Positions 12,947-22,784 of a DNA stretch of 64,000 nucleotides are shown one piece after another. The DNA is from an uncultured Bacteroidota bacterium. Lineage in GTDB: Bacteria; Bacteroidota; Bacteroidia; Flavobacteriales; Flavobacteriaceae. The stretch spans positions 62,001 through 126,000 of the forward strand of contig CACOGA010000002.1 in assembly GCA_902626585.1 (NCBI GenBank), read 5' to 3'. The position numbers and the translations under genes are program-made. Positions within the stretch are counted from its first letter, which is position 1. Every line of letters begins with the position of its first letter. The notes under the pieces are model-generated. The model saw only the letters and a list, made by a program, of their open reading frames with translations. It was not told the DNA's origin and did not search any database.

Positions 12947-14350
12947 CTATATTTTTTCTAAAAGTACAACATTTTCTACATGGTATGTTTGGGGGAACAT
13001 GTCAATTGCTTGTGTGATTTTCAATTTGTAAAAATCTCTAAGTTCATAAATATCTCTTGCCTGGGTTGAGCTATTACAACTAACATAAATGATTTTATAC
13101 GGGGAAAGGTCTATTATTGATTTTATAACCGATTTTTCTAATCCATTTCTGGGAGGGTCAACTATAATTATATCGGGTTTTTTGATTCCTTTAATAGGTT
13201 TTGCTATAATATTTTTTACATCTCCATGAACAAATTTACAATTTGATATATTATTTAACTTTGAATTAGATTTTGCAGCTTGAACAGCATCTTTAATAGT
13301 CTCAATGCCAATTATTTTTTTTGCCTCTTTAGAAAGAAATAATGAAATAGTACCAATTCCGGAATATAAGTCATAAATAACCTCATTTCCACGAAGGTTT
13401 GCAAACTTCTTAACTATATTATAAAGTTTAATGGTTTGATAGGAATTTGTTTGAAAAAATGATTTGGCAGAAATTTTAAATAAAAGTTCACCTATTTTTT
13501 CTGTTATATAATTTTTACCGCTAAAGCAAAGTATATCAAGATCATAAATTGTATCGTTGGGCTTATTATTAATAACATACATTATAGATGTTATTTCATC
13601 AAATTCATTTTTAATTAGTTCTAAAAGATTCTTGGCCTTTTTAGAGTATTTGTAGAATTGAATTAACACCATTATTTCATTTGTAGTTGTTGTTCTGATC
13701 ATCAAGTTTCTTATATCTCCAACTTGATTTTTAAGATCAAAAAACTCTAAATTAAGTTCTAATGCTTTTTGTTTTGTGTAGTTTCTAATTTTATTTGAAA
13801 TGTTAGTTTGAAGATAACATTTATCAATATCAACAACCTTACTCCACATTCCTGATTTATGAAAGCCAAGTGCATTTTTATCAAAAATATCACCTTCTTC
13901 TCTAATCTCCTCTTCGGTTATCCATCTTGAATTACTAAAAGAAAATTCCATCTTATTTCTGTAGTAATACTTTTTATCTGATTTAATTATTGGAAGTTTT
14001 TTGTAAGATTTAATCTTACCGATTCTGATTAAATTTTCATTTACTTCTTTATCCTTGTATTTCAATTGTTCTTTATAATACATATTTTGCCAACTGCATC
14101 CTCCACAAAGCTCAAAATGTGAGCATTTTGGATCTATTCTTTTGGGAGAGTATTTATGATATTTGATTATATCGCCTTCTAAATACGATTTTCTTTTCTT
14201 TCTTACCCTGATGTCAACAATATCTCCAGGAACACCATTTTTTGTAAAAATTAATTTCTCTCCTTCTTTTTTGGATATAGATTTTCCGAGTGAACCTGCA
14301 TCTGTTAGTTCAATATTTTCTAAAACAATATTTCTTTTATTTCTACCCAC
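12947..14350 (-). CDS. rlmD: 23S rRNA (uracil(1939)-C(5))-methyltransferase RlmD
   Basis: TRAM domain N-terminus, HFELCGGCSWQNM Cys cluster, DLYSGIGTISLFL, IIVDPPRNGL, IYVSCNSSTQARD. Confidence 0.93.
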   Translation of the reverse strand: MGRNKRNIVLENIELTDAGSLGKSISKKEGEKLIFTKNGVPGDIVDIRVRKKRKSYLEGDIIKYHKYSPKRIDPKCSHFELCGGCSWQNMYYKEQLKYKDKEVNENLIRIGKIKSYKKLPIIKSDKKYYYRNKMEFSFSNSRWITEEEIREEGDIFDKNALGFHKSGMWSKVVDIDKCYLQTNISNKIRNYTKQKALELNLEFFDLKNQVGDIRNLMIRTTTTNEIMVLIQFYKYSKKAKNLLELIKNEFDEITSIMYVINNKPNDTIYDLDILCFSGKNYITEKIGELLFKISAKSFFQTNSYQTIKLYNIVKKFANLRGNEVIYDLYSGIGTISLFLSKEAKKIIGIETIKDAVQAAKSNSKLNNISNCKFVHGDVKNIIAKPIKGIKKPDIIIVDPPRNGLEKSVIKSIIDLSPYKIIYVSCNSSTQARDIYELRDFYKLKITQAIDMFPQTYHVENVVLLEKI

Positions 14351-14381
14351 TCTAAACTAATTGTCACTAAATATAATTCAT

Positions 14382-14389
14382 TAAATTTG
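14382..14389 (+). promoter_or_regulatory. Bacteroidota -7 promoter element (TAAATTTG) upstream of rocD
   Basis: Matches TAnnTTTG, 32 nt before the rocD start. Confidence 0.45.
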
Positions 14390-14421
14390 GACTAAAATAG
14401 AACTAGCAAAAAATTAATACA

Positions 14422-15645
14422 ATGTTAACTTCAAAAAACATAATTGATCTAGAGTATAAGTATGGTGCACACAATTATCATCCGCTTCCTGTGGTTTTGG
14501 AAAAAGGTGAAGGAGTTTTTTTATGGGACGTAGAAGGAAAGAGGTATTATGATTTTTTATCTGCCTATTCAGCAGTTAATCAAGGACATTGTCATCCTAA
14601 GATAATTTCTGCATTATTTAATCAGTCAAATAAATTAACATTAACATCAAGAGCATTTCATAATAATGTTTTAGGTCAATATGAAAAATTTATCACTGAA
14701 TTTTTTGGGTATGATAAAGTATTGCCAATGAATACCGGAGTAGAGGGTGGTGAAACTGCGGTTAAACTAGCAAGAAAATGGGGTTATGAAGTTAAAAAGG
14801 TTCCCAATGATTCTGCAAAAATTATTTTTGTTGAAGGAAATTTTTGGGGTAGAACCTTAGGTGCAATTTCCTCTTCAACTGATCCAAGTAGCACTAATGG
14901 TTTTGGTCCTTTTATGCCGGGTTATGAAATTATTCCTTATAATGATATTCAATCACTTAAGGATTCTTTAAAAGATCAAAATGTCGTTGCGTTTATGGTT
15001 GAACCAATTCAGGGAGAAGCTGGAGTTGTAGTTCCTGATGAAGATTATTTAAAGAAAGCATATGATTTATGTAAAGAATCTAATGTTTTATTTATTGCAG
15101 ATGAAGTGCAAACGGGTATCGGTAGAACAGGTAAAATGCTTTGCTGCGAACATCATGGATTCAAGCCTGATATATTAATTTTAGGAAAAGCTCTTTCAGG
15201 TGGTGTATTTCCTGTTTCAGCAATATTAGCGTCTGATGAGGTTATGCTTACAATTAAACCTGGTGAACATGGCTCTACATTTGGTGGTAATCCGGTTGCT
15301 TGTGAAGTGGCTATGGCTGCATTGAACGTCATTAGAGATGAGAAATTAGCTGAAAATGCAGATAAAATGGGAGTTATTTTTAGACAAAAGCTTCAATCTT
15401 ACATTGAAGGAAGCAAAATTGTTAAAAAAATTAGGGGAAAAGGATTGTTAAATGCTATTGTAATAAATGATGAAGAGAATAGTGATATCGCTTGGAATAT
15501 ATGTTTAAAAATGGCTCAAAATGGACTACTTGCTAAACCCACACATGGTAATATAATTAGATTTGCACCACCTTTAATCATCAATAAGGTGCAGCTAAAC
15601 GATTGCATTGATATAATTATAACCTCTCTTAAAGATTTTGAATAA
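14422..15645 (+). CDS. rocD: ornithine--oxo-acid transaminase
   Basis: [51 protein letters not shown] lysine motif [16 protein letters not shown]. Confidence 0.94.
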   Translation: MLTSKNIIDLEYKYGAHNYHPLPVVLEKGEGVFLWDVEGKRYYDFLSAYSAVNQGHCHPKIISALFNQSNKLTLTSRAFHNNVLGQYEKFITEFFGYDKVLPMNTGVEGGETAVKLARKWGYEVKKVPNDSAKIIFVEGNFWGRTLGAISSSTDPSSTNGFGPFMPGYEIIPYNDIQSLKDSLKDQNVVAFMVEPIQGEAGVVVPDEDYLKKAYDLCKESNVLFIADEVQTGIGRTGKMLCCEHHGFKPDILILGKALSGGVFPVSAILASDEVMLTIKPGEHGSTFGGNPVACEVAMAALNVIRDEKLAENADKMGVIFRQKLQSYIEGSKIVKKIRGKGLLNAIVINDEENSDIAWNICLKMAQNGLLAKPTHGNIIRFAPPLIINKVQLNDCIDIIITSLKDFE

Positions 15646-15679
15646 TAATTTAATAAATTAGTATTGCTAACTATTTGAT

Positions 15680-16825
15680 ATGTCTACAATTTATCTTGAC
15701 AATGCCGCTACTACAAGGGTGAGAGAAGAGGTGGTTGATAAAATTTCATCTATCATTAAAAATGAATACGGAAACCCTTCATCTACACATAGTTATGGTA
15801 GATCATCTAAATCTTTAATTGAATCATCAAGAAAAGAAATTGCAGATATTTTAAATGTAAAACCTTCCGAAATAATATTTACTTCTGGCGGCACTGAAGG
15901 AGATAATATGATTATTAGAAATTGTGTTAATAATCTAGGTGTTTCTCGTATAATTACAACAAAAATCGAACATCATGCTGTAACTCACACTATTGACGAT
16001 CTTTTCAGGTCAAATAATATTAAGGTTTCATATGTAAAGGTATTAAAATCAGGACATGTTGATTTAAATGACTTAGAGGAAATATTAAAAAAATCTGATG
16101 AAAAATCACTGGTTAGCTTAATGCATATAAATAATGAAATTGGAAATATTACCGATATTCAATTGGTTTCTGAAATTTGTCAAAAATATAATGCCTTGTT
16201 TCACAGTGATACAGTTCAATCTATTGGACATTATGATTTAGATTTTCAAAATATAAAAGTTGATTTTTTTGTTGCAAGTGCCCATAAATTTCATGGCCCT
16301 AAGGGTGTTGGATTTGCATTCGTAAGAAAAAATACAAACCTAGGATCATATATTACAGGGGGAATGCAGGAAAAGGGGCTTAGAGCAGGTACCGAGTCAG
16401 TTCATAATATAGTTGGGATGTCAGAGGCATTAAAAATTTCAACTAAAAATCTCAAATCTGAAAAAGAATATATAACTGAATTAAAAACCTATTTTATTTC
16501 CGCACTAAAAAAGAAGGTGAAAAATGTTAAATTTAATGGCTTATGTGAAGATTTGAATAACTCGACTTATACATTGGTTAACATATTACTTCCGATAAAG
16601 CGTGACATTGGTGGATTGTTTATGTTCAAATTAGATATGAAAGGAATTGCCTGCTCTAAAGGTAGTGCTTGTCAGAGTGGGAGTGATACTGGTTCACATG
16701 TGTTAAAAGAAATACAAAACGAAGAAGATAACAAAAAGGTATCCCTAAGATTTTCATTTAGTATTTATAATACAAAGAAAGAGCTTGACTTTGTCATCGA
16801 ACAAATTAATGATTTGATAAATTAG
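15680..16825 (+). CDS. cysteine desulfurase (NifS/IscS family)
   Basis: IYLDNAATTRVREEV, SGGTEGDN, SAHKFHGPKGVGF, SKGSACQSGS. Confidence 0.92.
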   Translation: MSTIYLDNAATTRVREEVVDKISSIIKNEYGNPSSTHSYGRSSKSLIESSRKEIADILNVKPSEIIFTSGGTEGDNMIIRNCVNNLGVSRIITTKIEHHAVTHTIDDLFRSNNIKVSYVKVLKSGHVDLNDLEEILKKSDEKSLVSLMHINNEIGNITDIQLVSEICQKYNALFHSDTVQSIGHYDLDFQNIKVDFFVASAHKFHGPKGVGFAFVRKNTNLGSYITGGMQEKGLRAGTESVHNIVGMSEALKISTKNLKSEKEYITELKTYFISALKKKVKNVKFNGLCEDLNNSTYTLVNILLPIKRDIGGLFMFKLDMKGIACSKGSACQSGSDTGSHVLKEIQNEEDNKKVSLRFSFSIYNTKKELDFVIEQINDLIN

Positions 16826-19266
16826 AATTTAACATCCATATTGAGATTAAATATTCTTGGGCTAAGATAGTTTGGAATACTGTATTGTCTTTTTGAGTAA
16901 ACATCTCTTACCCATGTATTTGTAATTGTATTTTGAATGTTAAACATATTGAATATCTCTATGCCAATTGAGACTTCTTCAACGTTAAAAAGTTTTTTAG
17001 CATCCTCAATTAAATACATAATACCTATATCAGCTCTTTTATAATCTGGCAATCTGTTTAAATATTCATAAGGATCTGCATAGCTGGGAGAACCTCCTGG
17101 TAATCCTGTATTATATATCAAATTAATAAACATCTTTAAATTAGGCATATTGGGAACATAATCTTGAAATAATACCCCAAATTTTAATCTTTGGTCAGTT
17201 GGTCTAGAAATATAACCCCGATTATCAATATTTTCTTCAGTTTTCAAGTATCCAAAGCTAAACCATGATTCGGTTCCTTTAACAAACTCTCCGTTTAACC
17301 TCAAATCTAATCCGTAGGCGTATCCAAATGCGTTATTATTAGCCACATATCTAATTCTTACATTATCAATAGTGTAGGTATTTAAATCATCTAAATCCTT
17401 ATAATACATTTCCGAGTTTAATCTAAAAGGCCTATTCCATAAATCAAACTTATATTCATTTGATAATACATAATGTATTGACTTTTGTGCTTTTAATGAG
17501 GGATTGATTTCACCAGAAAAATTTCTCAGTCCCTTGTAGAATGGAGGTTGATAATATACACCATATTTTAAATTGAAAATCATTTTTGGATTCCAGCTTG
17601 GCACATATCCAATTTGAAATCTTGGGCTTATCACTGTTTTGCTCTTTACATCATTTGACCAATCTTCGCTTGAATTTAATGACCAATTGTGTGCCCTTAG
17701 ACCAATGTTATAATAAATCTTATCGTTATTTATATAGCTTTCACTTTCCCATTGGGAATAAAATTGGATTCTTTCTATTGAAGTATCAATTGTGGATCGA
17801 ATATTCTGAAATGGAACTATTGGCCCCTCATTAGCCTCATAGGGTTGTTCAGAAATATTAGTAATGAAAGGTGGGTCAATAAAATAACCAGCAGAATCAA
17901 TAACTTCCCATTCAACAATTCTGTCACTTATATTTTCTTTTGTGAATTTGAGCGAGAAATTGAATTCGTTTTTCTTTCTTATTAATTTGAGTTTAGATTC
18001 AATATTAAAAATTTGAGCATTTAAATCATTTCTTGCGTGATTCAGTTGACTTCCAACTCCCTGGCTAAATTCTACCTCCCCTAGATCCTGACTGCCAATA
18101 TTAGTATTCACTTCTGCGAGATTGTATTGTGCTAGAATATCAAAATACTCTTTTTCAGTCGTATTGTAAAAAGATGAGTTTATTGTGTAAGTATCGCGTT
18201 GATTTGGTGTATAATTAACGGAAATAGAGTTAAAAAAAGTGGTATATCTATCTTTTTCTTCTCCGTCATAAAATATTATTAATGCTAGTGGATCATCAAG
18301 TGTTCCAAAGTTGGTTTGTCTATTTAGAGGCTTAAAATTGTATCTATTTAATGAAAAATTAGTGAGAGTCGATATACTAAGTCTAGGGTTAATGGCTAGT
18401 CTTAAATGGTTTTGTAAATCAAAAAATGAAGGCTTAAAGTTTGAGTTTGTTTCTTTTGAATTTACTAATAAGCTATTGTCTCTATATCTTAACCCAAGTA
18501 TATTTGAAATATTTTTATCTTTTGAAACATTTTCTGAAGTAAAGCTGCCTCCTAAAAAACTCGTATTAATTTTATATTGATTTGATTCTGGAGATTTATA
18601 TTTAATATCCAAAACCGATGACATCTTATCTCCATATATAGCTTCAAATCCTCCAGATGAAAATTTGATATCATCTGTCATTTCTGAATTAACAAAACTT
18701 AAACCTTCTTGTTGACCAGACCTTATTAAAAAGGGTCTGTAAATTTCAATCCCATTTACGTATACAAGATTTTCATCAAAATTTCCACCTCTGACAGAGT
18801 ATTGTGTGCTCATTTCATTGTTAATACTTACCCCAGGAAGAGTTTTTAAAATATTTTCAATTCCAGGCTGAACACCTTTAATATCTCTTAATTTTTCAGG
18901 TGATATATTTTGAATAGACTTTAAATCCTCTCTTCTTGTTGTATTTAAGATAACTTCAGAAATCTGTTCAATATTGTTACTTAAAACTGGATTAAATTCA
19001 AGGATTTCTTTTTTTGATAAGTTAACTGTAATTTGAAGTCTTTTGTGATTTATATGAGTAAATACAACATTAATATTTTTACCTGACGGAATTTCAATTT
19101 TATAATATCCATTCATATCACTGATTGTGCCTTTATTATCGAATTGAATATTAGCATCTTTTATTGGAAAATTTTCTTCATCTAATATCAAACCAGTAAT
19201 GACAGCATCTTGTGAAAAAAAATATGAAGACACAAGACAAAATAAAATGAGTACAAAATTTTTCAT
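16822..19266 (-). CDS. TonB-dependent receptor with carboxypeptidase-like regulatory domain
   Basis: Signal peptide, CarboxypepD-like ITGLILDEENFPIKDANIQF, plug QYSVRGGNFDENLVYVNGIEIYRPFL, C-terminal beta-barrel ending NLNMDVKF. Confidence 0.9.
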   Translation of the reverse strand: MKNFVLILFCLVSSYFFSQDAVITGLILDEENFPIKDANIQFDNKGTISDMNGYYKIEIPSGKNINVVFTHINHKRLQITVNLSKKEILEFNPVLSNNIEQISEVILNTTRREDLKSIQNISPEKLRDIKGVQPGIENILKTLPGVSINNEMSTQYSVRGGNFDENLVYVNGIEIYRPFLIRSGQQEGLSFVNSEMTDDIKFSSGGFEAIYGDKMSSVLDIKYKSPESNQYKINTSFLGGSFTSENVSKDKNISNILGLRYRDNSLLVNSKETNSNFKPSFFDLQNHLRLAINPRLSISTLTNFSLNRYNFKPLNRQTNFGTLDDPLALIIFYDGEEKDRYTTFFNSISVNYTPNQRDTYTINSSFYNTTEKEYFDILAQYNLAEVNTNIGSQDLGEVEFSQGVGSQLNHARNDLNAQIFNIESKLKLIRKKNEFNFSLKFTKENISDRIVEWEVIDSAGYFIDPPFITNISEQPYEANEGPIVPFQNIRSTIDTSIERIQFYSQWESESYINNDKIYYNIGLRAHNWSLNSSEDWSNDVKSKTVISPRFQIGYVPSWNPKMIFNLKYGVYYQPPFYKGLRNFSGEINPSLKAQKSIHYVLSNEYKFDLWNRPFRLNSEMYYKDLDDLNTYTIDNVRIRYVANNNAFGYAYGLDLRLNGEFVKGTESWFSFGYLKTEENIDNRGYISRPTDQRLKFGVLFQDYVPNMPNLKMFINLIYNTGLPGGSPSYADPYEYLNRLPDYKRADIGIMYLIEDAKKLFNVEEVSIGIEIFNMFNIQNTITNTWVRDVYSKRQYSIPNYLSPRIFNLNMDVKF

Positions 19267-20957
19267 TTTTTTGTTATTCTAAAAAAAACTTTTTCAAGAC
19301 GACTGGTATTCCCAACATTATCTTTAATACTGACTTTTAATATATTTTTGGATTCAGAATTATTGATGTTATCGTCAAAATCGTAAGTTAAAATTCCTTT
19401 CATGGGGTTGTATTCTAAAAGAATCCATTTGTCATTTAATGTACCCCTGTAAGAGCTTATTCCTGAATTTTCGTCATTTATCCTTATTTGCAATTTATCT
19501 TTGTTTGAAATCCACTGATTATCTTCAACATCAATTAAATTTATACTAGGTGGAATTGAATCGACTTTTATCATATAATCACCCAAAAGTTTGATATCAG
19601 CAATCAGTTCACTATTTTTTAATTCATTTGAAACAAAAGATGATTTATTGCCTTTCTCAAGCTTAGCGATATAAGTTTTATTTACTGTTGATTCATTATA
19701 ACGTTTTGTATTAAATTTAATTGTCATCTCTTTAAGCACAGGAATTGAATCTTTGTCGATTGATAAAATATTATCTCTTTCAATAATTTCAATTTCTTTA
19801 TCTGTGTAAAAAGTATTTTTATTTAATTTAATTGACGAACTAGCAAATGATAAATTATATACACTATCCTTATTAATTGAATAAATATTTTTTGATTTTG
19901 GCTCCTTGGTTCTGTAATTTATTTTTTCTTTCCAACGTATAGGAACCAAGATTTCAGTATAATTTTTATTGTAGTCAAATAGACGAATTTTATATAAGTA
20001 AACCTTATTTTGATCTTTAATATTTATAACCCCATTTCCAAGAGATCTGTTATACATATCAAGAGGATTATAGTCTTCTATATAAAGTTTCTGTATTCTT
20101 ATTTTTTTATTCTTATAAGATGCATAATCAATAAACGTATTAATATGCCTCCATTCATCATATGAGAATGAATTTAAATTCATTTCAAAAACTTTTTCGC
20201 CATCCATGTTTACTTTAATTTCAGATAAACCCATTTTATTCCAAGTGTTATTCATTCTATCATATGAGTTTACGCCAAATCCTATTAAACCATTTGTATT
20301 AAGGGTGTCGGATATAAAAAGTTTATTGGAAATCTTTGTAAGCTCAAGATTTTTAAAGCTCGAGTTTGAACCACTAATCGAATTTTTTGGAATTTCTTTA
20401 TAGTGTAAGCCAAGTACTACTGGTGAAATAGTATCGGTGACAGAATAGTTTTTGTATTTCATCGGGTTTATTGGTCTGTCCATATTATCTCTTAACTCAT
20501 AATGTAAATGTGGTCCATAGCTTCTTCCCGTATTACCGCTATATCCAATTAGCTCCTTTTCATTTATTCTAATTTCATTTTCTTTTGGGTAAACTCTGAA
20601 TGTGTAAGATTCTCTTTTGTACTGAATTTCTTTAACAATCTTTTCAATTTTTGGCGAATACTTTTTTAAATGTGCATAAACAGATGTCTGGCCATTATCA
20701 TGTTTTATATATAACGCTTTTCCATAACCTCCGTGAGTAATTTGAATCCTGGTCACATATCCGCTTCCTATAGAATAAACATTAAAACCTTCTCTGCCTT
20801 TTGTTTTTATATCGATTCCCGCATGAAAATGATTTGGCCTTAACTCGCCAAATGTTCCAGAAAGTATTATTGGGATTTCCATCGGATAGTCACCTGAGTT
20901 TTGGGAATTTACAATCCAATTAAAAAATATAAATATTATTAAAATGTAACATCTCAT
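19263..20957 (-). CDS. M23 family metallopeptidase (LytM-like) with C-terminal extension
   Basis: HFHAGIDIKTKGREG...GNTGRSYGPHLHYELRD M23 zinc motifs. Confidence 0.92.
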   Translation of the reverse strand: MRCYILIIFIFFNWIVNSQNSGDYPMEIPIILSGTFGELRPNHFHAGIDIKTKGREGFNVYSIGSGYVTRIQITHGGYGKALYIKHDNGQTSVYAHLKKYSPKIEKIVKEIQYKRESYTFRVYPKENEIRINEKELIGYSGNTGRSYGPHLHYELRDNMDRPINPMKYKNYSVTDTISPVVLGLHYKEIPKNSISGSNSSFKNLELTKISNKLFISDTLNTNGLIGFGVNSYDRMNNTWNKMGLSEIKVNMDGEKVFEMNLNSFSYDEWRHINTFIDYASYKNKKIRIQKLYIEDYNPLDMYNRSLGNGVINIKDQNKVYLYKIRLFDYNKNYTEILVPIRWKEKINYRTKEPKSKNIYSINKDSVYNLSFASSSIKLNKNTFYTDKEIEIIERDNILSIDKDSIPVLKEMTIKFNTKRYNESTVNKTYIAKLEKGNKSSFVSNELKNSELIADIKLLGDYMIKVDSIPPSINLIDVEDNQWISNKDKLQIRINDENSGISSYRGTLNDKWILLEYNPMKGILTYDFDDNINNSESKNILKVSIKDNVGNTSRLEKVFFRITKK

Positions 20958-21024
20958 TACATCCTAAAATAATATATAATTGTAATTAATAAATGAAAAA
21001 CTCAGAAAATTTAAAATTGAATGT

Positions 21025-21032
21025 TAAATTTG
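21025..21032 (+). promoter_or_regulatory. Bacteroidota -7 promoter element (TAAATTTG) upstream of the zapA-region operon
   Basis: TAnnTTTG match 20 nt before the GTG start at 21052. Confidence 0.45.
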
Positions 21033-21051
21033 TTAGTGTAGTAATTATGTT

Positions 21052-21345
21052 GTGAAAAAAATTAGAGACTTATTGCTTGATCTAGAAAAAAAAGTTGAAG
21101 TTAATCTAGAAGAACTTAAACAAGTAAGACAAGAAAACAATAAATTACTAAAAATGAATCAAGACCTGATTAATGAAAAGAACAATTCAGAGTTAGACTT
21201 AAAATCTCTTGAAGAAAAGTTTAAAGCTTTGAAAATAGCAAATTCTATTTCAGGAAATGAAAATAATAATATAAATGAAACAAGAAGTGAGATTGACTCA
21301 CTAATAAGAGAGATAGATTTATGTATTTCTCATTTATCAGAGTAA
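21052..21345 (+). CDS. small coiled-coil protein encoded directly upstream of zapA
   Basis: 97 aa, heptad-rich (VEVNLEELKQVRQENNKLLKMNQDLINEKNNSELDLKSLEEKFKALK), GTG start, 2 nt gap to the zapA start. Confidence 0.75.
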   Translation: MKKIRDLLLDLEKKVEVNLEELKQVRQENNKLLKMNQDLINEKNNSELDLKSLEEKFKALKIANSISGNENNNINETRSEIDSLIREIDLCISHLSE

Positions 21346-21347
21346 AA

Positions 21348-21635
21348 ATGAGCGAGAAGTTAAAAATTAAGCTATCAGTTGCAAATAGGGTTTACCCCCT
21401 TACGATTGACCCTGCAAAAGAGCAAGGTTTAAGGTTAGCATCACAGCAAATTAATACATTGATAAAAAAATTTGAACAGAATTATTCTGTTCGGGACAAG
21501 CAAGATGCGCTAGCCATGTGTGCGCTTCAAATTGCTTCCAGTAAAAATCAAAGTTCCTTGAATGAAGAAACATTTATCAACGAGATTGAAGAAAGCTTGA
21601 GCAAGATGATAGATATTCTTGAGAACAAAGAATAA
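21348..21635 (+). CDS. zapA: cell division protein ZapA
   Basis: MSEKLKIKLSVANRVYPLTIDPAKEQGLRLASQQINTLI...DALAMCALQIA; start moved to ATG 21348. Confidence 0.85.
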   Translation: MSEKLKIKLSVANRVYPLTIDPAKEQGLRLASQQINTLIKKFEQNYSVRDKQDALAMCALQIASSKNQSSLNEETFINEIEESLSKMIDILENKE

Positions 21636-21654
21636 GTTCTTTAAATAATTTTTA

Positions 21655-21820
21655 AAAACTACCTACACTAGTTTTTTTTGTAAACTCAACGCTAATTAAT
21701 TATAAAGGGTGAGTTTAGATTGTTAAATCGTGCTGAAATTTTGTTCAGATTTTTGATCAGTCTTGTAGCCCTAATCCTGTTTAAATGGAGTTTTAATAAA
21801 AAAGCTTTTGTAGGTTTTTT
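21655..21820 (+). ncRNA. ssrS: candidate 6S-like RNA (6S-Flavo type) downstream of zapA
   Basis: Long closing stem: ACCTACA 21661-21667 with TGTAGGT 21809-21815, continued after a 2x2 internal loop by AGTTTTTTT 21670-21678 with AAAAAAGCT 21798-21806 (one G-U); inner hairpins AAACTCA/TGAGTTT and CTGAA/TTCAG; followed by a T-run; sits 3' of zapA. Confidence 0.55.
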
Positions 21821-21847
21821 TTTAAATAGCCAGCCTAAGAATTGAGA

Positions 21848-22747
21848 TTAAGTTCTGGATCTGGGGTGAAATTTTTTCATCACATTAACCAATGCTTTAT
21901 TATCCAAATGCATATAAATTTCAGTCGTTGTTATACTTTCATGACCTAGTAATTGTTGTATGGTTTTTAAATCAGCACCATTTTCTAGTAGATGAGTTGC
22001 AAAAGAATGCCTAAATGAATGTGGGGATATTGTTTTTTTTATACCTGCCTTTTTGGAAAGACTCTTGACAATTGTAAAAATCATTGCCCTTGTTAGTTTA
22101 TATCCGTTTCTGTTTAAAAAAATAATATCTGATGACCTAGAATCAATATTTAATTTTGTTCTTGAGTTAATCAAATAAGTATTTATACATTGTTTGTTAA
22201 CTTCGCTCACTGGAACTAGTCTTTGTTTATTTCCTTTTCCAGTGACTTTTACAAAGTCTTCTTCAAAATATAAATCAGAAATTTTTAAATTAATTAGTTC
22301 ACTAACCCTTAAACCACAGCCATACAAAGTCTCAATAATAGCTATATTTCTTTCTGACTCTTTTTTTGTTTTATCTATATTATTTATCATAGAATTAATT
22401 TCTTCGATGGAAAGAGTGCTTGGAAGCTTTCTCCGAAGTTTAGGTGATTCAATATTAGACACAGGGTTAATTTTAATGAGTTTTTCGAATAATAAATAAT
22501 CATAAAAACTCTTTAAACCAGAAATTATTCTTGACTGTGAGTTTGCTTTAACTTCTTTTGAAATATTGTACACAAATTCTTTAATATGATCTGCACTTAC
22601 ATTTAAAGGACTTATTTTTCCTTTATCATTAAGAAATGATTTTAACTTATTTATATCATTTTCGTAACTGTTTATTGAGTTTTCGCTTAGGCCCCTTTCA
22701 ATTTTTAGGTAATCTTTAAAATCATTAATTGCGTGATTCCATTTCAT
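21848..22747 (-). CDS. xerD: site-specific tyrosine recombinase XerD
   Basis: LYGCGLRVSELINLKISD, HSFRHSFATHLLENGADLKTIQQLLGHESITTTEIYMH; 299 aa housekeeping Xer size. Confidence 0.92.
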   Translation of the reverse strand: MKWNHAINDFKDYLKIERGLSENSINSYENDINKLKSFLNDKGKISPLNVSADHIKEFVYNISKEVKANSQSRIISGLKSFYDYLLFEKLIKINPVSNIESPKLRRKLPSTLSIEEINSMINNIDKTKKESERNIAIIETLYGCGLRVSELINLKISDLYFEEDFVKVTGKGNKQRLVPVSEVNKQCINTYLINSRTKLNIDSRSSDIIFLNRNGYKLTRAMIFTIVKSLSKKAGIKKTISPHSFRHSFATHLLENGADLKTIQQLLGHESITTTEIYMHLDNKALVNVMKKFHPRSRT

Positions 22748-22772
22748 AGTACAGTATCTCTAATAAATTTAA

Positions 22773-22780
22773 TAAATTTG
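22773..22780 (+). promoter_or_regulatory. Bacteroidota -7 promoter element (TAAATTTG) immediately before the aroQ start
   Basis: TAnnTTTG match ends 4 nt before the GTG start codon, predicting a nearly leaderless mRNA. Confidence 0.5.
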
Positions 22781-22784
22781 TGAC

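Noticed and set aside
21848-22747. Tyrosine recombinase as evidence for an integrated element
   Set aside because: Sequence and size fit housekeeping XerD; flanks are core genes (zapA, aroQ) with no att-like repeats seen.
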